Source: Thomasclavelia sp. (GTDB lineage Bacteria; Bacillota_I; Bacilli_A; Erysipelotrichales; Erysipelotrichaceae). From it: a DNA stretch of 11,260 nucleotides. The position numbers and the translations under genes were made by a program. Location of the stretch: assembly GCA_020024765.1 (NCBI GenBank), contig JAHHTG010000035.1, positions 1 to 11,260 on the forward strand, read 5' to 3'. The notes under the pieces were generated by a model that saw nothing but the letters and a program-made list of their open reading frames with translations, was not told the DNA's origin and ran no database searches. The first letter of the stretch is position 1; each line of letters starts with the position of its first letter. Shown here in pieces: positions 6,921 through 11,260 of this stretch.

Positions 6921-7890
6921 AGATATAGAAATTGCTAATCAAATCGTTGTTGCACCAATGGCTGGGGTTTCTAATGGCGCATTCCGTGAATTGTGCTATG
7001 AATTTGGAGCTGGTTTAGTTTATGCTGAAATGCTTAGTGATAAAGCTATTTTTTATGGCAATGAAAAAACAAAAGCAATGGCGGAATTTGATGATGGTTT
7101 TCATCCGTTGACAGCCCAATTATTCGGAAGTGATGTTGAATCAATGGTTAAAGCTGCCAAATTCTTAGATGATGAAACTAATTGCGACATCATCGACATT
7201 AATATGGGTTGTCCTGTAAATAAAGTAATTAAAACCGGTGCAGGTAGTGCTTTGATGAAGAACCCTGATTTGGCAGTCGAGATTGTTCGATCTATTGTTG
7301 AAAATGTTAAGAAGCCTGTAACTGTCAAAATGCGTTTGGGTTTTAGTGTTCCAGAACAAAATTTTGTCGAACTTGCCAAACGTTTAGAAGCTGTTGGTGT
7401 TAGTGCCATTGCTTTGCATGCAAGAACACGTAGTGAAATGTACGAAGGGCATGCACATGTTGAAAAAATCAAGGAATTAAAAGATGCTTTATCGATTCCA
7501 GTTATTGGCAATGGTGATATTAGAACAGTTGAAGATGCAATCAACATGTTAAAGACAACGGGTTGTGATGCGATTATGATTGGCCGTGGGTTGATTGGCA
7601 ATCCATTCTTAATTAAAGAAATCAACAATTATCTTGAAGGCAAAGAAGAATATCACATCAGTTTTGAAGAACGTTTAAAAATGTGCATGGTGCATACTGA
7701 TAAACTTATTAATTTAATGGGTGAACGCAATGCCATGCAGCAAATGCGAGGTTTAGCACCACATTATTTCACAGGTATGCCTAGTGGCGCTAAGTATCGT
7801 GGTCGCTGCAATAGCGTCAATACACGCGCTGATTTAGAATTAATTATTAATGACTATTTCAAGTTTATGAAAGAAAATGACTTGCAATAG
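6901..7890 (+). CDS. dusB: tRNA-dihydrouridine synthase, DusB type
   Basis: FMN-dependent enzyme that reduces specific uridines in the tRNA D-loop to dihydrouridine with NAD(P)H. The 329 residues form the TIM barrel plus helical tRNA-binding domain usual for the family. Visible sites: VVAPMAGVSNGAFR (16-29) at the first FMN-binding strand; INMGCPVNKV (100-109) with catalytic C104; KMRLGF (143-148); ALHARTR (171-177) with H173; IGNGDI (202-207) and IMIGRGLIGNP (226-236), the phosphate-binding strands. The tail MRGLAPHYFTGMPSGAKYR (282-300) belongs to the helical domain. The start is uncertain between ATG 6901 and ATG 6907; both lie inside hslO and neither has a strong ribosome site, so coupling to hslO translation is likely. 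The DusB subtype rests on overall resemblance and gene order next to hslO. Confidence 0.94.
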   Translation: MNMWKIRDIEIANQIVVAPMAGVSNGAFRELCYEFGAGLVYAEMLSDKAIFYGNEKTKAMAEFDDGFHPLTAQLFGSDVESMVKAAKFLDDETNCDIIDINMGCPVNKVIKTGAGSALMKNPDLAVEIVRSIVENVKKPVTVKMRLGFSVPEQNFVELAKRLEAVGVSAIALHARTRSEMYEGHAHVEKIKELKDALSIPVIGNGDIRTVEDAINMLKTTGCDAIMIGRGLIGNPFLIKEINNYLEGKEEYHISFEERLKMCMVHTDKLINLMGERNAMQQMRGLAPHYFTGMPSGAKYRGRCNSVNTRADLELIINDYFKFMKENDLQ

Positions 7891-7899
7891 TCATTTTTT
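7874..7899 (+). terminator. Intrinsic terminator after dusB
   Basis: A 9-bp perfect stem, AAAATGACT (7874-7882) with AGTCATTTT (7889-7897), closes a six-base loop and runs straight into a six-T stretch (7894-7899). The dusB TAG (7888-7890) lies at the loop/3'-arm border, so the end of the coding sequence forms the 5' arm. It separates the ychF-dusB series from the metK unit. Confidence 0.8.
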
Positions 7900-7930
7900 A
7901 AATAAAACACTTAAAAATAGATTGTTCTTC

Positions 7931-7959
7931 TTTACAAAGATAACCTAGATGTGTATTAT
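7931..7959 (+). promoter_or_regulatory. Sigma-A promoter of the metK leader
   Basis: TTTACA (7931-7936), a 17-base spacer and TATTAT (7954-7959) predict transcription from about 7966, roughly ten bases before the SAM aptamer. The position directly after the dusB terminator and before the riboswitch supports it. Confidence 0.75.
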
Positions 7960-7976
7960 TATTTATGCGATAAAAA

Positions 7977-8071
7977 CCTTATCAAGAGTGGTGGAGGGAA
8001 AGGCCCTTTGAAACCCGGCAACCTGTAATCAAGGTGCTAAATCCTACAGAAGTTATTTCTGAAAGATGAGG
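7977..8071 (+). promoter_or_regulatory. SAM-I (S-box) riboswitch aptamer
   Basis: The conserved S-box core is easily read: CTTATCAAGAG, then GTGGAGGGA, GGCCC, TGAAACCCGGCAACC, GGTGCTAA, ATCC and GAAAGATGAGG. P1 pairs CCTTATC (7977-7983) with GATGAGG (8065-8071), 7 bp with one G-U. P3 pairs AACC with GGTG-side bases around 8010-8035, and P4 is CAGAA (8047-8051) with TTCTG (8057-8061). The class binds S-adenosylmethionine and represses downstream genes; here the gene is metK, which makes that ligand, giving direct product feedback. Confidence 0.96.
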
Positions 8072-8087
8072 ACAAGATAGATTTCTT

Positions 8088-8114
8088 AGCCTCTTTCAAA
8101 GAGGTTTTTATTTT
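8088..8114 (+). terminator. Riboswitch expression-platform terminator
   Basis: CCTCTT (8090-8095) pairs with AAGAGG (8099-8104) around a TCA loop, extended by a G-U and an A-T pair, and is followed by TTTTTATTTT. Bases 8061-8066 (GAAAGA) are exactly complementary to 8092-8097, and GAGG at 8068-8071 to CCTC at 8090-8093. The 3' side of P1 can therefore form an antiterminator when SAM is absent. With SAM bound, P1 is held and the terminator forms, so this is an OFF switch working at transcription. Confidence 0.9.
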
Positions 8115-8141
8115 ATACAGGTAGAGGAGAGGAAGATATAT

Positions 8142-9293
8142 ATGAAAACGATTTTTACTTCAGAATCAGTTACAAACGGTCACCCAGATAAAGTTGCCGA
8201 CCAAGTCTCTGATGCAATTCTAGATGCTATTTTAAAACAAGATCCAAATGCTCACGTAGCATGTGAAACAATTACAAGTAAGAACTTATTGTTCATCACT
8301 GGTGAAGTCAGTGCAAATGCCGAAGTTGATTACGAAGCTGTTGCTCGTAATACTGTTAAACGTATTGGTTACACTCGTCCAGAATGGGGCTTCAAATATG
8401 ATGAAATCGAAGTTCAAGTTCATTTAAGCACACAATCTGCTGATATCAATATGGGTGTATCCCAAGAAGATGGTATTATTGGTGCTGGCGACCAAGGTAT
8501 GATGTTTGGTTTTGCTTGTGATGAAACAGAGAATTTAATGCCATTATCATTTAGTTTAGCTTCTGCACTATGCAAGCGACTTGATGAAGTTAAGGCTGAT
8601 GGAACGTTAGCTTACTTAGGGCCTGATGGTAAGGCACAAGTCAGTGTTGAATATAATGATGGCGAAATTAGCCGCATTGATACAATTGTTGTATCTAACC
8701 AACACTTAGATTCAATTGATTTAGATACACTAAAGGAAGACATCAAACGCGAAGTAATTGATAAAGTAATCCCAGCAAACTTAATTGATGAAAATACAAA
8801 GATTCTTATCAATCCAACTGGTCGCTTCGTTATTGGTGGACCAATTGGTGACTCTGGTTTAACAGGCCGTAAGATTGTCGTTGATACTTATGGTGGTTAT
8901 GCACCTCATGGTGGCGGTGCTTTCAGTGGTAAGGACCCTTCAAAAGTTGACCGTAGTGCCGCTTATTACACTCGTTACATTGCTAAACATTTAGTTGGTG
9001 CTAAGTTATGTAAAAAAGCTTTAATTGAAGTTGCATACGCTATTGGTGTACCAACACCAGTTTCAATCTTCATTGATGCTTATGGTACAAATGTTGTGCC
9101 AATGGCTAAATTATATGAAGTAGTTGAAGAATGTTTCGATTTAAGTGTTGCCAACATTATCAACGAACTAGAACTTAAGAAACCAATTTATGAACAATTG
9201 GCTGCTTATGGTCATATGGGCCGAGAAGACTTAGGTATTAAGTTCGAACAATTAGACAAACTTGCTAAGATTCAAGAAATCGTTAATCGTTAA
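8142..9293 (+). CDS. metK: S-adenosylmethionine synthetase
   Basis: Makes S-adenosylmethionine from ATP and methionine in the cytosol, the methyl donor for nearly all methyltransferases. The 383 residues match the normal length of about 380-400. Visible sites: FTSESVTNGHPDKVADQ (5-21) with catalytic H14 and Mg-binding D16; the hexapeptide signature GAGDQG in GAGDQGMMFGF (114-124); the second signature GGGAFSGKDPSKVDRSAAY (257-275) with its phosphate-binding lysines and D270; and the C-terminal end LAAYGHMGRED (353-363). Residue 12 is Asn in SVTNGHPDK where Glu is more usual. AGGAGAGG at 8125-8132 is a strong ribosome site, 9 bases before the ATG. The gene is the only one in its unit, under the SAM-I leader, and is closed by its own terminator. 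Confidence 0.98.
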   Translation: MKTIFTSESVTNGHPDKVADQVSDAILDAILKQDPNAHVACETITSKNLLFITGEVSANAEVDYEAVARNTVKRIGYTRPEWGFKYDEIEVQVHLSTQSADINMGVSQEDGIIGAGDQGMMFGFACDETENLMPLSFSLASALCKRLDEVKADGTLAYLGPDGKAQVSVEYNDGEISRIDTIVVSNQHLDSIDLDTLKEDIKREVIDKVIPANLIDENTKILINPTGRFVIGGPIGDSGLTGRKIVVDTYGGYAPHGGGAFSGKDPSKVDRSAAYYTRYIAKHLVGAKLCKKALIEVAYAIGVPTPVSIFIDAYGTNVVPMAKLYEVVEECFDLSVANIINELELKKPIYEQLAAYGHMGREDLGIKFEQLDKLAKIQEIVNR

Positions 9294-9298
9294 TTACT

Positions 9299-9328
9299 AA
9301 AGATGAGTTTAATGAGCTCATCTTTTTT
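9299..9328 (+). terminator. Intrinsic terminator after metK
   Basis: AGATGAG (9301-9307) pairs with CTCATCT (9317-9323), extended outward by two A-T pairs, around a nine-base loop, and runs into six T residues (9323-9328). It lies 6 bases after the metK stop. Confidence 0.85.
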
Positions 9329-9329
9329 A

Positions 9330-9358
9330 TTGAAAGTGAATAATAAGTTCATTATAAT
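9330..9358 (+). promoter_or_regulatory. Strong sigma-A promoter for the MATE gene
   Basis: TTGAAA (9330-9335), a 17-base spacer and a perfect TATAAT (9353-9358) form a near-consensus promoter directly after the metK terminator. Only six bases separate the -10 box from the ATG at 9365, so the predicted start of transcription falls on or next to the start codon. No ribosome site is present in between. Confidence 0.8.
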
Positions 9359-9364
9359 TAAACA

Positions 9365-10696
9365 ATGAATATGAAAAAGAATACTTTATTAGCATATACA
9401 TGGCCTATTTTTTTAGAATATATTATGCAGTTATTGGTAACCAATATCGATAAGATTATGGTTAACACGATGTCAGAAACGGCAGTAAGTTCAATTTCTA
9501 ATGCGACGACAGTTTTGGACGTCCTTTTGATTACTTTCTCGGTAATTTCACTAGCCATTACAATTATTGCTGCTCAATATCTCGGCAAAGGCGAGAAGGA
9601 GGAAGTTGGCAAAGTTTATAGCCTGGGTTTGGTGGTTATTTCTGCTATTTCTATTGTCTTGACAATTATTCTTTTAATTTTTGGCCGCTCAATTTTTATT
9701 GCGATTCAAGTTCCGCCTGAATGTCTTGAAGACAGTGTAATTTATTTAAATATTATTGCATTAGGACTATTGTTCCAAGGTTTGCATGCTGGACTTGTAG
9801 CTATTTTTAGAAGCCAAGGATGGATGAAACAAGCTTTATACGTTTCAACATTCATTAATGTAGCCAACATTATTGGTAACTACATCTTGATTTATGGTTT
9901 TGGACCAATTCCGGCTTTGGGCGTAGCTGGTGCTGCAATTTCATCTTTAATCGCTCGTATTCTAGGATTTGTGGCTTTATATGTTATTTTTAAACGTAAT
10001 TCAAGTATTCCATTTAACTTTAAGGCTTTAAAAGTATGGCCAACCGAATTAATGAAACGTATGTTGTATATTGGTTTACCTTCGGGTGGTGAATCAATTT
10101 CTTATAACGCATCACAAATGATTATTTTGATGTTTATTAATACTTTTGGGAATGCTGTTGTTAAATTAAGAAGTTTTGCGTGCATGTTCCAAATGTGCTC
10201 GTATATGTATGCTTCTTCTATCTCGACCGCTGCTCAAGTGGTTGTCTCAAACATTATGGGTAAAGGTGATTTAGATGGTGCAGAAAAGGAAGTTAAACAT
10301 TGTCTAAAGATTGCAATTAGCATCAGTGCTTTAACGAGTTTTGCGTTGTTTATTTTCTCGGATCAAGTTTATGGTTTGTTTATTAGCGATCCAAAATTAT
10401 TGCATACTGCAAAAATTTTAATGGGCATTGGGATCATCCTAGAAATTTCAAGAGCTGTGAATATGACTTTAGTTAGATGTCTTCAAGCTGCTGGTGATAC
10501 AATTTACCCAATGACTGTTGGCATTATTTTTATGTGGGGTTGTGCAACATTCTTGTCGTGGTTGCTTGGCGTTGTCTTTAATATGGGGATTGTCGGAGTT
10601 TGGATTGCAATGTGTTTAGATGAAACTATTCGTGCTTTCTTGTTTATGCATCGTTTCAAGAAAGGTGAATGGCGCAAGAATAAGGTAATCATATGA
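9365..10696 (+). CDS. MATE-family multidrug/toxin efflux transporter
   Basis: A 443-residue inner-membrane protein with about 12 hydrophobic segments in two related halves (about 8-210 and 225-430), the MATE layout. These carriers export cationic drugs or metabolites in exchange for Na+ or H+. Family features: N-terminal TWPIFLEYIMQLLVTNIDKIMVNTMSETAVSSIS (12-45); IIAAQYLGKGEKEEV (67-81), the conserved loop between segments 2 and 3; and GWMKQALYVSTFINVANIIGNYILIYG (152-178). The equivalent AAQVVVSNIMGKGD lies at 289-302 in the second half. Substrate and coupling ion cannot be told. The start must be ATG 9365 or 9371, because the first membrane segment begins almost at once; neither has a ribosome site and the promoter abuts it, so translation may begin on a leaderless mRNA. 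Its TGA overlaps the next ATG by 4 bases. Confidence 0.93.
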   Translation: MNMKKNTLLAYTWPIFLEYIMQLLVTNIDKIMVNTMSETAVSSISNATTVLDVLLITFSVISLAITIIAAQYLGKGEKEEVGKVYSLGLVVISAISIVLTIILLIFGRSIFIAIQVPPECLEDSVIYLNIIALGLLFQGLHAGLVAIFRSQGWMKQALYVSTFINVANIIGNYILIYGFGPIPALGVAGAAISSLIARILGFVALYVIFKRNSSIPFNFKALKVWPTELMKRMLYIGLPSGGESISYNASQMIILMFINTFGNAVVKLRSFACMFQMCSYMYASSISTAAQVVVSNIMGKGDLDGAEKEVKHCLKIAISISALTSFALFIFSDQVYGLFISDPKLLHTAKILMGIGIILEISRAVNMTLVRCLQAAGDTIYPMTVGIIFMWGCATFLSWLLGVVFNMGIVGVWIAMCLDETIRAFLFMHRFKKGEWRKNKVII

Positions 10697-11061
10697 TAAC
10701 TTATGAAGAAAACTTTAAGAGAATTGACCGGTCGAAGTTTCGTTCGCAATTTCATTTAAGTGCTAAGGATATAACTTATATCGATGCGAAAGGAATGGAC
10801 ACGATTCGTGAACATTGTGTTGATTTTATTTCCAAACGTTTAGCACCGGCTTACATACCCAATGACGGCGCTCAAACACCAATGCGTGGTCATCCAGTTT
10901 TTGTAGCTCAACATGCTTGCGCTTGTTGCTGCCGAGGATGTTTAGAGAATTGGTATCATGTTAAAAAAGGCGTCGCATTGACGCCTTTACAAGAAGAGAA
11001 AATTGTAAATCTTCTAATGAAATGGATTGAACGTGAATATCAATTCCATAAATCTTTATAG
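10693..11061 (+). CDS. Small Cys-rich protein, DUF4186 family
   Basis: A 122-residue soluble protein without signal peptide or membrane segment. I recognise it as DUF4186-like from SKFRSQFHLSAKD (14-26), FISKRLAPA (45-53), NDGAQTPMRGHPVFVAQHA (57-75), CCRGCLENW (79-87) and the end LMKWIERE (108-115). The family has no established function known to me. The core carries five cysteines in eight residues (C76, C78, C79, C80, C83) plus H67, H74 and H88 nearby, which suggests a metal site or redox role; this is inference. The ATG overlaps the MATE stop as ATGA, with a weak AAGG (10682-10685) upstream, so the two are surely cotranscribed and probably translationally coupled. A terminator follows 10 bases after its stop. 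A shared role with the transporter is possible but unproven. Confidence 0.85.
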   Translation: MITYEENFKRIDRSKFRSQFHLSAKDITYIDAKGMDTIREHCVDFISKRLAPAYIPNDGAQTPMRGHPVFVAQHACACCCRGCLENWYHVKKGVALTPLQEEKIVNLLMKWIEREYQFHKSL

Positions 11062-11063
11062 CA

Positions 11064-11096
11064 ATAAAAAAAGTCCTATATGAAGGACTTGTTTTT
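11064..11096. terminator. Bidirectional terminator between the MATE unit and tRNA-Leu
   Basis: AAGTCCT (11071-11077) pairs with AGGACTT (11084-11090) around a six-base loop. On the plus strand it is followed by G and five T residues (11092-11096); on the minus strand by the complement of the A-run before it, giving a T-run of about nine. It can therefore stop both the plus-strand MATE unit and the minus-strand tRNA gene, and looks stronger for the tRNA. Confidence 0.8.
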
Positions 11097-11102
11097 AACA
11101 AA

Positions 11103-11185
11103 TGGTGCGGGTGAAGGGACTCGAACCCCCATGCCGAAGCAATAGATCCTAAGTCTATCGTGTCTGCCAATTTCACCACACCCGC
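11103..11185 (-). tRNA. tRNA-Leu (anticodon UAG)
   Basis: On the minus strand an 83-base cloverleaf can be drawn with CCA encoded. The acceptor arm is GCGGGTG with CACCCGC, the discriminator is A, and the anticodon arm ATAGA/TCTAT closes the loop CTTAGGA, placing anticodon TAG at 11149-11151. There is a class II long variable arm TGC-TTCG-GCA and the T-loop GGTTCGAGTCC. The long variable arm, A discriminator and UAG anticodon all say leucine, reading CUN codons, chiefly CUA. It is transcribed towards the DUF4186 gene. Confidence 0.97.
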
Positions 11186-11198
11186 GGTTTGCTTATAT

Positions 11199-11227
11199 AT
11201 AATATAATAGATTATTACTTTGTGCAA
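11199..11227 (-). promoter_or_regulatory. Sigma-A promoter for tRNA-Leu
   Basis: Read on the minus strand, TTGCAC (11227-11222), a 17-base spacer and TATTAT (11204-11199) predict transcription from about 11192, seven bases before the mature tRNA 5' end. The flanking run of alternating A and T offers other -10 choices a few bases away. Confidence 0.7.
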
Positions 11228-11260
11228 GTATTTTTATGAAATATTTTAAAAAAATTATTC

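Noticed and set aside
7101..7628. Minus-strand open frame of 175 codons inside dusB
   Set aside because: It lies wholly antisense to a well-supported gene with all catalytic motifs, has no ribosome site and its peptide shows no family features.
10961..11227. Minus-strand open frame of 88 codons over the tRNA region
   Set aside because: Much of its predicted peptide (for example LADTIDLGSIASAWGFES) is the translation of the tRNA-Leu gene itself, a well-known type of false gene call; it also overlaps DUF4186 and the terminator.
11186..11260. Further gene at the right edge
   Set aside because: The remaining bases are AT-rich and explained by the tRNA promoter; no start with a ribosome site or open frame of useful length is visible.
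1..11260. CRISPR array, insertion sequence, phage or integration site
   Set aside because: I saw no spaced direct repeats, transposase or integrase motifs, terminal inverted repeats, or duplicated tRNA 3' end.

Overview
The window reads as an 11.3 kb stretch of chromosome from a low-GC, Gram-positive-type bacterium. It is AT-rich, has strong GGAGG-type ribosome sites, sigma-A-like promoters and a SAM-I (S-box) leader, and keeps the tilS-hpt-ftsH-hslO-dusB order known from Bacillus and relatives. TGA serves as a stop (end of the MATE gene) and Trp is TGG, so the code is standard and not the Mycoplasma code. The compact, rearranged version of the cluster (no coaX between ftsH and hslO, no lysS after dusB) would suit Erysipelotrichia or a related lineage, but that placement is inference.

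Region 1 (1-517) is the 3' end of an unrecognised polytopic membrane protein gene cut by the window edge. Region 2 (561-7890) is a tightly packed plus-strand housekeeping series: ychF (translation-associated ATPase), a GNAT acetyltransferase, tilS (tRNA-Ile lysidine synthase), hpt (purine salvage), ftsH (membrane AAA+ protease), hslO (Hsp33 redox chaperone) and dusB (tRNA dihydrouridine synthase). Several junctions overlap by 8-20 bp with no good ribosome site, which suggests translational coupling. A terminator-like hairpin sits on the ftsH stop codon, and a clear terminator sits on the dusB stop codon.

Region 3 (7931-9328) is a self-contained metK unit: promoter, SAM-I aptamer, leader terminator, S-adenosylmethionine synthetase gene and terminator. 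The product of the enzyme should switch off its own transcription. Region 4 (9330-11096) is a two-gene unit, a MATE-family transporter followed with a 4-bp overlap by a small Cys-rich DUF4186-type protein. Its promoter lies so close to the first ATG that the mRNA looks leaderless. Region 5 (11103-11227) is a tRNA-Leu(UAG) gene on the minus strand with its own promoter. It converges on the MATE unit through a hairpin that can act as a terminator in both directions.

The protein-coding content is mainly core housekeeping. I see no CRISPR array, insertion sequence, phage gene or obvious new defence system. The points most worth a second look are the probable leaderless MATE transcript, the stop codons embedded in terminator hairpins, and the cysteine cluster in the DUF4186 protein linked to a transporter.
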